DNA of 64,000 nt. It comes from Bacteroidota bacterium. Lineage in GTDB: Bacteria; Bacteroidota; Bacteroidia; Bacteroidales; Paludibacteraceae. Numbering within the stretch: the first letter of the stretch is position 1; each line of letters begins with the position of its first letter. The notes beneath the pieces were generated by a model that saw nothing but the letters and a program-made list of their open reading frames with translations, was not told the origin of the DNA and ran no database searches. The stretch is from contig JAUZOL010000002.1 of NCBI GenBank assembly GCA_030706455.1, positions 1-64,000 of the forward strand, read 5' to 3'. A program made the translations under genes and the position numbers. This document shows, piece by piece, positions 34,833 to 44,010 of this stretch.

Positions 34833-37800
34833 TTAGAATGAAACCTTGAGGTTGAAACCATAAGTTCTGGTTGAAGGAACGTTGAAGTTATCCAACGATT
34901 GAGAGCCCAAACCGGTACTCATAGTAAGTTCCGGATCGTAAGGAGCTTTCTTGTAGATAAAGAACAGGTTGTTACCAACCAATGAAATTGATGCAGCTTT
35001 TACTGGAATTTTCAGTTTGCTAACGTTCAGGTCGTAAGAAAGAGAAAGCTGTGTCAAGCGAATGTTTGTTCTATCATAAACATAAGCTTCTGAAACGCCA
35101 TTTCGATCACCAACAGTTGTATAATACAATTTGGCATCAATCTTTGTAACAGGAGTTGTACCCTTAATAGCGTTGATGGCAACACCGCCGTTATCTCTGG
35201 CTACAGCTGTACGTTCGCTAACACCATATCCATCAAGGATCGCTTCTGTCTGGCTGAAACATTTTCCACCAATTTTTGCATTTACAAGGAAGTTCAATGC
35301 AAATTGTTTGTATGAGAAACCATTACTCCAACCTAAACTAAATTTTGGTTCAAGGTTACCCAAATATTGTGGGTCCTTTGTTTTTGTTGGGGCTCCGGTT
35401 GTTGCATCAAGAATAATTTGTCCACTACTGTTACGAACGAACTTTAACCCGTAAATATCGCCGAAAGAACCACCCTGATACAAACGAGGCACATAACCTT
35501 CTGAAGCACCCATATCAATATATCGGTCAGGATATCCAGGTACAAGTTCTACAATTTTATTTACGTTTCTGGAGAAGTTGAATGTAGATTTCCATTCAAG
35601 GTTTCTACTCTTAACCGGGATAGTGGTCAATACGATTTCGAGCCCTTTGTTTACAATTTTACCAGCGTTATAATAGAATGAACTATAGCCATTCAGCTGC
35701 TGAGCTGCTGTTACATTAGAGCTTGAAATAAACTGGTTCGTACTTGCAATGTTATAGTATGTAAAGTCAAGACCTAAGCGACCGCCAAAGAATCTCCAGT
35801 CTGTACCCACTTCAATAGTAGTCAACATTTCAGGTTTTGCATTTGTGAACGGAGCTACTGTGTTCTTATCAATGCCTGCGCTGCTATTGATTGTATTAGC
35901 TGCACTAATTTTATTGAATGGAACATCGTTAGCTACTTTTGCATAAGAAGCACGAACTTTAGCAAAGGTAACCGCGGAAGGCATCTTAACCATTTGACTC
36001 AAAATGCCGGTCAAACCAAATGAAGGGTAGAAATAAGAGTCATTGCCTGTACCTACCAGAGTTGACGACCAGTCATTTCTGCCTGAAAGATCAAGATAAA
36101 TCATATCTTTGTAACCGATCTGAGCATTGGCAAAAGCCCCTTCTTTAATAACCTCACCGCTATAAGTAGACTGAACCTGAACATTGGTCGGCAGATTTTG
36201 GAAATAAAATTCATTTGGATATAATAACGAATTGCTTCCATTATCAACGCTAACACCATTGCCCAAAACTGATTTCTGGTAGCTGGCTCCTAAAACGCCA
36301 TTCACGCTGAAATCACCAAACTTATCTGTATAAGTAAAGATTCCATCGGTATACATCATCATATCGTCAAATTTCTTATAACTCCATCTACCATTTTCAG
36401 AGATGTTTACAGTGTTCCCTCCGGCATAGTATTTCTGTTCGTATGATTTCACTGCATAATCATAGCTTGCACGAGTCTGGAATTTGATTTTTTTAGAAAT
36501 CTGATAATCTGCAGAAACGCTTGCAATTACACGCTTAGTAAGGTCGGTTTTAGGTTGTTTGTTGATCAACCAGTAAGGGTTAGACTGCATGTGGTCAGCT
36601 ACGAACCAGTTTTGCAGATACATATTTCTATCTTTACTGAATACCTGATAATTATTTTGATAAGAGCTAAAATCTTTGTCTCTTGGAAATAAATAAAGGC
36701 CTGTCAGAGGGTTCAAATAATAACCAGCTGTATTACGGTTATTAGCTTTCTCTGAAGTCAACATTACATTAGAACGTACTGTTAATTTATCATTCAACAG
36801 CTTGGTTGATTGTTGGAAAGTAACATTGTTCTTAACATACTTATTGTTAGGGATAACACCCGATGCCAAAGTATTACCATAAGAAAAATAAGCTGTAGTT
36901 TTGTTGTTGCCGCCGCTGATAGAAACCGTATTTACAAGGTTTGCTCCTGTTTGAAAGAAATCTTTCACATAATTGCTTGCATAATTGCCCGGAGTATATG
37001 ACCAACTTTCTTTTGCACCTCCTTCACTACCATATTTGTATTGAAGGTTTGGTGTTGACATAACGCTTTCGAACAATGTACTAGAGCTGAACGTTACGTT
37101 AGTTGTACCCTCTTTTCCTTTTTTAGTAGTGATGATAACCACACCGTTAGCACCCTGGCTACCATAAAGAATTGCAGCATTGGAACCTTTCAAGATACTT
37201 ACGCTTTCAATATCGTCTGGGTTAATTTGAGACAAACCGTCACCTTCGTCGGTTCCTCCCCACATACCAGACTGGTCTCCTTTATGGTTTACCATTGGAA
37301 CACCGTCAATTACGTATAATGGTTCACTCAACTGGCTCCAAGATTTGCTACCTCTAAGTACAGTACGGGTAGAACCACCCGCACCAGAAACGCTTTTCTT
37401 GATTTCAATACCTGCTGCTTTGCCACTCAAGCTATTCATAAAGTTGATATCTTTTGCCTTTAGCATTTCATCACCACTTACCTGTTGAGAAGAATATGCC
37501 AAAGTTTTTTTGTCTCGTTGAATACCTAAGGCAGTAACTACCACTTCTTTAATTTGTTTTGTGTCTGCTTTCAAAGTAATTTTCATTCCGTTTTGAGGTG
37601 CAGCTTCTACAGTTGCCATACCCACATAAGAAATAACCAACGTTTTAGAACCTGAAGGCAGGCTGATAGTAAAGTTACCATCAACATTGGTTACAGTACC
37701 GACTGAGGTTCCTTTGGCTACAACTGTAGCACCGATAACTGGTTGCCCGTCATCAGAAGAAATCACAGTACCAGTAATCTTTGTTTGAGCCGAAGCCCAA

Positions 37801-37844
37801 CATATGCCTATAAATAGACATAGCAAAGTCATTGTTTTTCTCAT
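34833..37844 (-). CDS. SusC-like TonB-dependent transporter (SusC2)
   Basis: A 1003-residue outer-membrane transporter without an STN domain. Signal peptide 1-19, carboxypeptidase-D-like domain (about 22-100, TKITGTVISSDDGQPVIGAT), plug (about 115-230) and barrel, ending in the canonical aromatic residue (FNLKVSF). The plug shows LYVIDGVPMVNH and ILKGSNAAILYGSQGANGV. It imports glycan pieces with energy from TonB-ExbBD. It is the SusC next to FecR/sigma yet lacks the domain expected to signal to FecR; SusC1 carries it instead. Its 5' leader can fold into a long stem (37899-37939). Confidence 0.94.
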   Translation of the reverse strand: MRKTMTLLCLFIGICWASAQTKITGTVISSDDGQPVIGATVVAKGTSVGTVTNVDGNFTISLPSGSKTLVISYVGMATVEAAPQNGMKITLKADTKQIKEVVVTALGIQRDKKTLAYSSQQVSGDEMLKAKDINFMNSLSGKAAGIEIKKSVSGAGGSTRTVLRGSKSWSQLSEPLYVIDGVPMVNHKGDQSGMWGGTDEGDGLSQINPDDIESVSILKGSNAAILYGSQGANGVVIITTKKGKEGTTNVTFSSSTLFESVMSTPNLQYKYGSEGGAKESWSYTPGNYASNYVKDFFQTGANLVNTVSISGGNNKTTAYFSYGNTLASGVIPNNKYVKNNVTFQQSTKLLNDKLTVRSNVMLTSEKANNRNTAGYYLNPLTGLYLFPRDKDFSSYQNNYQVFSKDRNMYLQNWFVADHMQSNPYWLINKQPKTDLTKRVIASVSADYQISKKIKFQTRASYDYAVKSYEQKYYAGGNTVNISENGRWSYKKFDDMMMYTDGIFTYTDKFGDFSVNGVLGASYQKSVLGNGVSVDNGSNSLLYPNEFYFQNLPTNVQVQSTYSGEVIKEGAFANAQIGYKDMIYLDLSGRNDWSSTLVGTGNDSYFYPSFGLTGILSQMVKMPSAVTFAKVRASYAKVANDVPFNKISAANTINSSAGIDKNTVAPFTNAKPEMLTTIEVGTDWRFFGGRLGLDFTYYNIASTNQFISSSNVTAAQQLNGYSSFYYNAGKIVNKGLEIVLTTIPVKSRNLEWKSTFNFSRNVNKIVELVPGYPDRYIDMGASEGYVPRLYQGGSFGDIYGLKFVRNSSGQIILDATTGAPTKTKDPQYLGNLEPKFSLGWSNGFSYKQFALNFLVNAKIGGKCFSQTEAILDGYGVSERTAVARDNGGVAINAIKGTTPVTKIDAKLYYTTVGDRNGVSEAYVYDRTNIRLTQLSLSYDLNVSKLKIPVKAASISLVGNNLFFIYKKAPYDPELTMSTGLGSQSLDNFNVPSTRTYGFNLKVSF

Positions 37845-37898
37845 ACCTGATAAAAAATTAAAATTAAAAATTGATGTGTGTCGCTCATATTATATGCT

Positions 37899-37939
37899 CC
37901 CGGGCAATGCAACGATAAAACCGTTACACGTGCCTCGGG
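37899..37939 (-). promoter_or_regulatory. Long stem-loop in the SusC2 leader
   Basis: On the - strand CCCGAGGCA (complement of 37931-37939) pairs with TGCCCGGG (complement of 37899-37906) with one bulge, and the inner GTAACG pairs with CGTTGC around a GTTTTAT loop. It lies 55 nt before the SusC2 ATG and about 180 nt after the FecR stop. The T-rich stretch downstream (TTTTTAATTTTAATTTTTTA) would allow attenuation, but it begins about 25 nt beyond the stem. A terminator for FecR or a regulatory leader are both possible. Confidence 0.5.
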
Positions 37940-38116
37940 ATAATAATATTCAATAATGTTTAAGCACTGACCTTTTCATCCGTCACATTTTCATCTCTCT
38001 TCACCCTCACATATTCAACCCCTCGCCAAGGTTCCCGAATCTTAAATCCGAGATATAACCTTATTACCTAAAAAAGTATTGAATTTATCTAAGCATATAA
38101 TAGCTGTATGAGACTG

Positions 38117-39112
38117 CTATTGATTACTTAAAAAAACAATAGTATTTCCTTTCTTCGTATAGTGAAAGTTTTGTTTGGAAACAACAATATTCAATATATC
38201 ATCCAAAGGCTGGGTTTTCCTGAACTTTCCGTAAAATCTCAAATGTTTAATTGCGTCGTCCTTAAATTTAACCGTCACATTGTATTCTCTTTCGATACAA
38301 TGCGCAATCTGATCCAGTTCTTCATCGTCAAAAAGCAAATTACCACGCATCCATTCATTGGCTTTGCTGGCATCTACTTGCTTAACAACCAACTTACCCG
38401 ATTGTTTATTCAGGCTTGCTTGTTGATCTGGTTTAAGGGTACATAAATCAGAAGGCACTTCCTGCGAGTCTGTTAAACGAACAGAACCTTCCATCAGTGT
38501 TACATTTACTTTTGTGTCTTCTCTATAAGATCTGACATCAAATTTGGTTCCGAGAACTTTGACCGAAACTTCGTTGCCACGTACTACGAAAGGACGGGAC
38601 GGATTTTTTGTAACCTCGAAGTAAGCCTCACCGGTAAGGGTTACCTTTCTGATTTTATTGTTAAAACTACTACCTTTATATGCCAGACTGCTTCCTGAGT
38701 TTAGCCAGACTTTAGTCCCGTCAGGAAGAATAGACTGCTTTACAGATCCCCGTGGAGCAGAAATTATATTTTGCGCTTCGAGCTTGCTTTTCGACTGGTT
38801 ATGTTGCAAAAAGAAAAAGACGGCCACAATAGGTATAATCAGAATTGCTGCTATCTTAGAAAATCCGATAAAAAAGCGTCTCATCGCCGATTCCTTCCTT
38901 TCTGCAATATCAATGGAACTATGAATATTTTCCAGTACTGAATCAAAACGTTCTTTGTCTCCTATCGCATCATCGTCGGTCAGGTTCCATTGCATTTTCA
39001 TAATATCCGACAATTGCGCGTCAGACTCTTCTCTCTCGAAGAGCTCTTTCACTTTTTCCAGATCTTTTCTGGTGTAATTCCCTCTATAGTATTTCACAAT
39101 AAGATTCTCCAT
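38117..39112 (-). CDS. FecR family anti-sigma factor
   Basis: A 331-residue inner-membrane protein. An N-terminal cytoplasmic anti-sigma region (1-80) is followed by one membrane helix (about 86-103), a periplasmic FecR domain (about 115-230, ISAPRGSVKQSILPDGTKVWL and VLGTKFDVRSY) and a C-terminal DUF4974 domain (about 255-325) of the kind that contacts the STN domain of a transporter. It holds the ECF sigma factor inactive until the loaded transporter signals. The sigma gene lies upstream, but the gap is large (526 bp), so the two may be transcribed separately; a -7 box candidate is at 39248-39255. Confidence 0.93.
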   Translation of the reverse strand: MENLIVKYYRGNYTRKDLEKVKELFEREESDAQLSDIMKMQWNLTDDDAIGDKERFDSVLENIHSSIDIAERKESAMRRFFIGFSKIAAILIIPIVAVFFFLQHNQSKSKLEAQNIISAPRGSVKQSILPDGTKVWLNSGSSLAYKGSSFNNKIRKVTLTGEAYFEVTKNPSRPFVVRGNEVSVKVLGTKFDVRSYREDTKVNVTLMEGSVRLTDSQEVPSDLCTLKPDQQASLNKQSGKLVVKQVDASKANEWMRGNLLFDDEELDQIAHCIEREYNVTVKFKDDAIKHLRFYGKFRKTQPLDDILNIVVSKQNFHYTKKGNTIVFLSNQ

Positions 39113-39638
39113 TTTTGCCTTAATCTATATGTATAACGTTTTACTCTTTATTAACCCCTGCTCGGTTTGTAATTTTTTTTCATCAAAATGCAATATTTAT
39201 TTTCTTGTCTGTGTTTTTGTTCGTATCCCGTAAAATACATTAAGTAACAAAAATAGCAGCTTATCTTCCGATTGAGACTTTTTTCATGTTAATTATTTAT
39301 TTATCAACGAGATTCCTTCTTATTTCAAACTTCAAAAATTTGTGCTAACATTACACAGAGACTTATTCCGTCTTCTTTTTTCAAAAAAAATAACAACCAG
39401 AATCAAACAGGATATAAAACAGATTTGTCTAAAACAGAGGTAATTTGTCTATTTCTATTTTGCCAGTCGACTAATTATGCTGTTTTTGCTTAAATAAAAA
39501 ACACGGAATGTTTATTTACAGCAAGGTAATAGCAATCAGCTACCTGCTGACATTAAAGAGAGGGCTGATGCTGTGGTTGTAATGAGAGGAAAATGACATT
39601 GCAAAACAGTGCTATTCGAGGTATAAATCTCAAATTGC
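39113..39638. other. AT-rich gap between sigma factor and FecR genes
   Basis: No credible gene is seen in 526 bp. A bulged hairpin at 39521-39547 lies about 90 nt after the sigma stop. ATTTGTCTA occurs twice at a 20-bp interval (39423-39431 and 39443-39451), about two helical turns, as operator half-sites might. A -7-like box for FecR lies at 39248-39255. Confidence 0.55.
39248..39255 (-). promoter_or_regulatory. Candidate -7 box for FecR
   Basis: On the - strand this reads TATTTTTG, matching TAnnTTTG, 136 nt before the FecR ATG. The -33 region is not recognisable and the DNA is AT-rich, so this is a weak prediction. Confidence 0.25.
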
Positions 39639-40217
39639 TTATTCAACAAAAAGGAAATAGAAAAGGAGAGTCCAGATGCCGTAACTACTTAACTGTTTTT
39701 TCAGATAAGCCAGGGCTTTGGTGATATGGTCTTCTACGGTTTTTTCGCTAACACCTTGTTTTAATGCAATTTCTTTATTGCTAAGGCCTTTTTCCCTGCT
39801 CAACAGAAAAATTTCTTTCCGTTTCACAGGCAATGTTTCCACAAGTTGTTCGTACTTTTGCCGCAGAAAAACATAGTCGGTTTGCTCTTCTGTATCGAGA
39901 GCATTTGAAACTGCCGACTCTGAAAGGTAATCGAGGTATTTTTGTTCGCTAAGCCGTTTTCTGAAAAGAGACATTACCGCATTTTTTGCAATCGTAAAAA
40001 TAAATGCGTCAAAATTTGTATCCGACTTCAGCGAAAAACGTGCTTCCCATATTTTAATAAACACTTCTTGTACAATATCGTACGCATCATCTTCGTTCTT
40101 AAGATAAGACACAGAAAACCGAAATATCTTTATGTGATATAAAGCAAATATTTCATCTATCACTTTCTTATCGTCGCTACGCAAACGTTCGGCAAAATTC
40201 TTTTCTGTGTTTATCAT
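39639..40217 (-). CDS. ECF sigma-70 factor (FecI-like)
   Basis: A 192-residue sigma factor. Region 2 spans about 10-95 (DAYDIVQEVFIKIWEARFSL) and region 4 about 125-178 (LSNKEIALKQGVSEKTVEDH). It directs RNA polymerase to promoters of the locus once FecR releases it, as in Bacteroides mucin and host-glycan loci. The last residues (GIWTLLFYFLFVE) form a short hydrophobic tail that might bind the membrane or FecR; such tails occur in some Bacteroidota FecI-like factors. It is the first gene of the locus and is divergent from the CutC gene. A 7-bp inverted repeat (40233-40258) sits 16 nt before its ATG. Confidence 0.93.
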   Translation of the reverse strand: MINTEKNFAERLRSDDKKVIDEIFALYHIKIFRFSVSYLKNEDDAYDIVQEVFIKIWEARFSLKSDTNFDAFIFTIAKNAVMSLFRKRLSEQKYLDYLSESAVSNALDTEEQTDYVFLRQKYEQLVETLPVKRKEIFLLSREKGLSNKEIALKQGVSEKTVEDHITKALAYLKKQLSSYGIWTLLFYFLFVE

Positions 40218-40535
40218 ACAATTTACCCAATAGACAATCTTCTTTTCATCGGATTGTCGCTCGGTCTCTTTATTTTTTGAAGAGAAGAACGGATCTCTTA
40301 TTCAAAGTTTAAATCTGATTATTAGTCAAACTTATCAATTCTGTGATAATAAAAACCAATAAATGGTCAAATTCGATATGTAAAGTTATATATAATTTCA
40401 GTTGAAACTATGACCAGAACAAAAAAAAATTATCACTGCATTTTCTTAATTAATAAACTACCAAGTGTTAAATAAAAGCAACTATCTTCCAGGAGCATAT
40501 TAGTAAAAAACTTGTTAAAAACAACAATATCTACC
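40218..40535. promoter_or_regulatory. Divergent intergenic region between sigma factor and CutC gene
   Basis: This 318-bp AT-rich stretch must carry the promoters of both divergent genes. GACAATC (40233-40239) and GATTGTC (40252-40258) form a 7-bp inverted repeat in the sigma leader, a candidate operator. No exact TAnnTTTG box was found for either gene. No small open frame looks convincing. Confidence 0.5.
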
Positions 40536-41276
40536 ATGTCTTATATTTTGATAGAAACTGCTGCCTTCACGCCCAATGCGGCTTTAGTTGCGGCAAATAA
40601 CGGAGCCGATCGTATTGAACTTTGTTCCGGTTTTGCCGAAGGAGGACTCTCTCCTTCTGTCGGAACCATTGAGTTAGTACGCGAGTCCGTCAGCATTCCA
40701 TTACATGTTTTGATTCGACCACGGGTTGGCGATTTTGTTTATGATACCACTGAACTCTTAGCGATCGAGAAAGAGATCCAGATATGCAAGAAAATGGGCG
40801 TCAACGGTGTCGTGATCGGAATTCTCAACGGCGACACCACCATCAATACAGAAGCCCTGAAACGACTCATTGACGTTGCACGCCCCATGTCAGTGACTTT
40901 TCACCGCGCTTTCGATCAATGCGTCGATCCGCTTCAAGAGCTGCAAAAACTGATCGATTGCGGCGTTGACCGCGTGCTCACTTCCGGTTGTAAAAACTCC
41001 GTTATGGAAGGGCTGCCCATGCTACAGCAACTGGTTGAAGCAGCCAAAGACAAAATTATCATCCTTCCGGGAGGTGGAATCAATCCCGGCAATGCAAAAA
41101 TCATTACCGAAACATTGGGTGTAAAAGAGCTTCACTTATCCGGAAAAAAACGGGTCGAAAGCCCCATGCAAGGACTAACCGCACTGTCGCTTTGTTCTCC
41201 CAGCGAAGTAAAAGATTTCAGTTGGTACGAATGCAACGGCGAAAATATCACAGCCGTCAAACAACTTTTCGATTGA
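40536..41276 (+). CDS. cutC: CutC family protein
   Basis: A 246-residue cytoplasmic TIM-barrel protein. Family motifs are clear: GADRIELCSGFAEGGLSPS, LIRPRVGDFVYD, FHRAFDQC and ILPGGGINPGNA. CutC was named for copper homeostasis in E. coli, but its biochemical role is uncertain and copper binding is disputed; bacterial cutC genes often lie near hexosaminidase or mannosidase genes, suggesting a part in sugar metabolism. It is the only + strand gene between two large - strand clusters. The ATG at 40536 is chosen; a TTG eight codons upstream is less likely. It converges on the permease gene with a 24-nt gap. Confidence 0.9.
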   Translation: MSYILIETAAFTPNAALVAANNGADRIELCSGFAEGGLSPSVGTIELVRESVSIPLHVLIRPRVGDFVYDTTELLAIEKEIQICKKMGVNGVVIGILNGDTTINTEALKRLIDVARPMSVTFHRAFDQCVDPLQELQKLIDCGVDRVLTSGCKNSVMEGLPMLQQLVEAAKDKIIILPGGGINPGNAKIITETLGVKELHLSGKKRVESPMQGLTALSLCSPSEVKDFSWYECNGENITAVKQLFD

Positions 41277-41300
41277 CCCGGATAACCGGATTTCATTGCA

Positions 41301-42302
41301 TTAAGCTCCGGCTATAATAAGGAACGCCAGTCCGACGATAAAGAAGCAAAACATGGCAATGTTGAGTTTGGTGGAAGAAGCCGGTGCACCCCTGAACTCT
41401 TTCCAAATAAGGATACCCCACAATGCAGAGATCAATGTTGCCCCCTGCCCCAGTCCATAGGAGATGGCTGCACCTGCCGTACCCGAAGCAATCATGCTGA
41501 ACGATTGTCCGACGCACCAGATTACACCTCCCAAGATTCCAACCAGGTGGGTCGAGCGGTTACCTTGAAAATAGCCTTTAATGGAAACAGGCTCACCTGT
41601 TACCGGTTTTTTCATGGCGATGGTATTGAAAATAAAATTACTGGCAAACACTCCGACGGCAAAAACAAACACCGCCGTGTAGGGTGTCATCTTACCGGCA
41701 GCCGGAGCCGAAAAGTTATCCAAATCAATCGATGCTGCAACAAACCTATAAAAGAAAGCCATGATAATTCCCGCTGCCACCGACAAAACAATACCCTTAC
41801 CTGTAACAGCAGACGAACCGGCAGATGCTTTCTTATAAGCCATCCCGTTAAGTATAATAGCTATAGCAATCAACGCCACACCGGCAAATAACCAGACAGG
41901 GTTTCCTTTTGTTGCCCCGAAATAATTAACCAATACGCCCAAGACTAAGGCTAAACCTACTCCTACAGGAAATGCCACCGACATACCGCAAACAGCAATA
42001 GCTGCCGAAAGCAAAATATTGGAAGCATTAAAAATGACGCCGCCCAAAAACGCACTGCCTATATTTCCGGTTGTTGCCTGAGCCAAATCTGGCAAAAAGC
42101 TACGCCCTTCTGATCCGAAACTACCCAACGTCAGAGCTGAAATGAGAGAAAACAACAAAAGTCCGATCACATAATCCCAATAGAAAAATTCATATCTCCA
42201 GGTTTTTGAAGCTAGTTTTTGGGTATTTCCCCAAGAGCCCCAACACATCATGGTAACAACACAAAACAAGACGGCCAATGAATAATTATGTACAACAAAC
42301 AT
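41301..42302 (-). CDS. GRP (glucose/ribose porter) family sugar permease
   Basis: A 333-residue inner-membrane protein with about ten membrane helices in the drug/metabolite-transporter superfamily layout. The N-terminal MMCWGSWGNTQKL, the AVCGMSVAFPVGVGLALVLG segment and the C-terminal GQGATLISALWGILIWKEF fit GRP/RhaT-like sugar:proton symporters. It is the last gene of the second cluster, directly after a secreted ADP-ribosylglycohydrolase-like gene and close to ribokinase, so ribose or a ribosyl compound is the leading substrate guess. The ATG at 42302 is used; the TTG ten codons earlier is less likely. Confidence 0.8.
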   Translation of the reverse strand: MFVVHNYSLAVLFCVVTMMCWGSWGNTQKLASKTWRYEFFYWDYVIGLLLFSLISALTLGSFGSEGRSFLPDLAQATTGNIGSAFLGGVIFNASNILLSAAIAVCGMSVAFPVGVGLALVLGVLVNYFGATKGNPVWLFAGVALIAIAIILNGMAYKKASAGSSAVTGKGIVLSVAAGIIMAFFYRFVAASIDLDNFSAPAAGKMTPYTAVFVFAVGVFASNFIFNTIAMKKPVTGEPVSIKGYFQGNRSTHLVGILGGVIWCVGQSFSMIASGTAGAAISYGLGQGATLISALWGILIWKEFRGAPASSTKLNIAMFCFFIVGLAFLIIAGA

Positions 42303-42337
42303 AAAACATCTGATTTTAGAGGTTAAACACAAACAAA

Positions 42338-43870
42338 TTAATTCAATCGATCGGAATAAATCACCGCATCAACAAGGTTAACCGATACATTATTATCGGG
42401 ATTAAGCCACCTGAAAGAGACTGAATGCTTTCCTTTAGGCAATTGGTATTTCCAAAACAAATCCACACGATGCGACAGCGCCGAAGCATCTGGCAAACAA
42501 ACAGTTTCTGCTTTCTGATCATCAACAAGAACAGCCACTTTAGCTACATAATCACGGTTCGGACTTTGGACATAACCCCTGACAACAATACCAATTCCCT
42601 CAAAAGACAGTTCAGCCTGTTGGGTCAATGATTTATTTATCACCACACGATCGACAGGATAGTGTCCTGCGAACGAATGTTCATAACGCACCGGCGTGGG
42701 GTGTTGACAAGCAATCGTAACCTGCGATTCCGTAACCTTCCCTCCGTGATTTGCAACTACCTGCAAAGCCTGTTTTAAACCCAGTTTATAAGCATCATTC
42801 AATGATAGGTTGGTATAGGCAAAGTTACGGTTCTCGACTTCATACAAATTTTTCTTCCAATATTCAGGAATCCGGCTATAGCCCAACATCGTTCCCAATA
42901 TGCCACCTGCTGTAGAAGGGTTACAATCGGCATCTTCTCCGCATCGGGCAGCAATTTCGAGGGTTTTAGTGTAATCTCCCCGTCCGTAAAGCAACCCTAT
43001 GACAACATAAGCACTATTGAGTTTTGAATCTATATCGAAAGGAGTAAACACTCCATCCGGACAGCCGTAGTCCTCTCCCCACTTCTTTTGGCATTCAAAC
43101 CAGGTTTGCTTCCAGTCGCCCGGATATTTTTTATACCACTTCACCACATCATTGATACATTGATAGAAAGTACTTTGCGGAGGAATTGTTTTCAACGCCT
43201 CCGTCACTACAGCCTCCACATCGTTGAGTTCAAAGGCCATAGCATACATAGCTCCCACAAAAACGCCTCCATACCAGCCATCGCCATAACAAATCATATG
43301 TCCGATTTTATCGGAAAACGCACTGGCTGTATTCGGCATACAGGGCGACATAAGTCCTGCGTAATCGGCTTCAATCTGGTAATCAATATCATCTGCATGA
43401 GGATTATTCTGCCAATTGCCCGATGCCGGAGGCTTAATACCCTGAAGAATATTATTGCGGGAAACCTGATTTGCATGCCAAAGCGGATAACCGGCAGTTG
43501 CAAATGCTTTTGCCACCGAATCGACCGGAACATCAAGACCCCATCGTTCAAAAGCCTCAACAAAAGTCAGATCCATATACACATCGTCATATAATCCGGG
43601 GGAAGTATCGTAGTATCTTTTTATAGCCCCATCCGGCCATTTAATGGGAATATAATCTTGAATAATGGTACCGTTATACATAAATTCTACCGGTCCTCCA
43701 TAGGTGCAACCGATTGTTTTCCCTGCCCATCCGCCTTTTATCTTATCTGCCAATTGTTGTATGGACAAGCTAACCGTTTTTACTGGATTTTCTTTTCCCA
43801 TTAGCGAACCGGCGAATAGGTTGAGTCCGAACAAGAAAACCACGACTCCAAGTAAACATATCTTTTTCAT
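42338..43870 (-). CDS. Secreted ADP-ribosylglycohydrolase-like protein (first copy)
   Basis: A 510-residue exported protein. A signal peptide (about 1-21) precedes an ADP-ribosylglycohydrolase (DraG/ARH) domain (about 35-370) and a C-terminal beta-sandwich (about 400-510). The distal metal motif is clear: CGEDADCNPSTAGGILG. The proximal one reads LYDDVYMDLTF, with the Asp pair kept but Val in place of the usual Thr, so one metal ligand may differ. Related secreted proteins occur in the ribose-use locus of Bacteroides thetaiotaomicron. Here it may free ribose from ADP-ribose, nucleosides or ribofuranosyl glycans. TTTAGA occurs twice with a 7-bp period just before the ATG (43874-43886). Confidence 0.82.
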   Translation of the reverse strand: MKKICLLGVVVFLFGLNLFAGSLMGKENPVKTVSLSIQQLADKIKGGWAGKTIGCTYGGPVEFMYNGTIIQDYIPIKWPDGAIKRYYDTSPGLYDDVYMDLTFVEAFERWGLDVPVDSVAKAFATAGYPLWHANQVSRNNILQGIKPPASGNWQNNPHADDIDYQIEADYAGLMSPCMPNTASAFSDKIGHMICYGDGWYGGVFVGAMYAMAFELNDVEAVVTEALKTIPPQSTFYQCINDVVKWYKKYPGDWKQTWFECQKKWGEDYGCPDGVFTPFDIDSKLNSAYVVIGLLYGRGDYTKTLEIAARCGEDADCNPSTAGGILGTMLGYSRIPEYWKKNLYEVENRNFAYTNLSLNDAYKLGLKQALQVVANHGGKVTESQVTIACQHPTPVRYEHSFAGHYPVDRVVINKSLTQQAELSFEGIGIVVRGYVQSPNRDYVAKVAVLVDDQKAETVCLPDASALSHRVDLFWKYQLPKGKHSVSFRWLNPDNNVSVNLVDAVIYSDRLN

Positions 43871-43873
43871 GTA

Positions 43874-43886
43874 TTTAGATTTTAGA
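43874..43886. repeat. 7-bp-phased repeat before the first ADP-ribosylglycohydrolase-like gene
   Basis: TTTAGA at 43874-43879 and 43881-43886, a 7-bp period, starts 4 nt from the ATG. Confidence 0.5.
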
Positions 43887-44010
43887 ACCAAGACATAAGA
43901 CAATGAATTATTTTCTTACTTGCCTTAAATTTATCTCTGTCATGAATGCCTGACTTTTCGTTATCTTCAACATACATCACAAACTATGTAAAGCCATGAC
44001 AACCTTTGTA

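Larger units (their letters stand above)
3757..40217 (-). other. Polysaccharide utilization locus: sigma/FecR, two SusC/D pairs and 10 glycoside hydrolases
   Basis: Every gene from the ECF sigma factor (40217) to the GH20 enzyme (3757) is on the - strand. Order of transcription: sigma, FecR, SusC2, SusD2, SusC1, SusD1, GH29, BNR propeller, GH29, GH35, GH92, GH125, GH92, GH92, GH2, GH3, ROK, GH20. The enzyme set would remove alpha-fucose, beta-galactose, beta-HexNAc, alpha-1,2/1,3/1,6-mannose and the core beta-mannose, which matches complex N-glycan breakdown. No GH18, GH85, PNGase, GH130, GH76 or GH33 gene is in the locus, so release of the glycan from protein must be encoded elsewhere. Gaps with terminator-like hairpins and extra promoter boxes suggest several transcription units. 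Confidence 0.85.

Noticed and set aside
41279-41290. CCGG-ATAA-CCGG hairpin as terminator of the CutC gene
   Set aside because: The stem is only 4 bp and no T-run follows.
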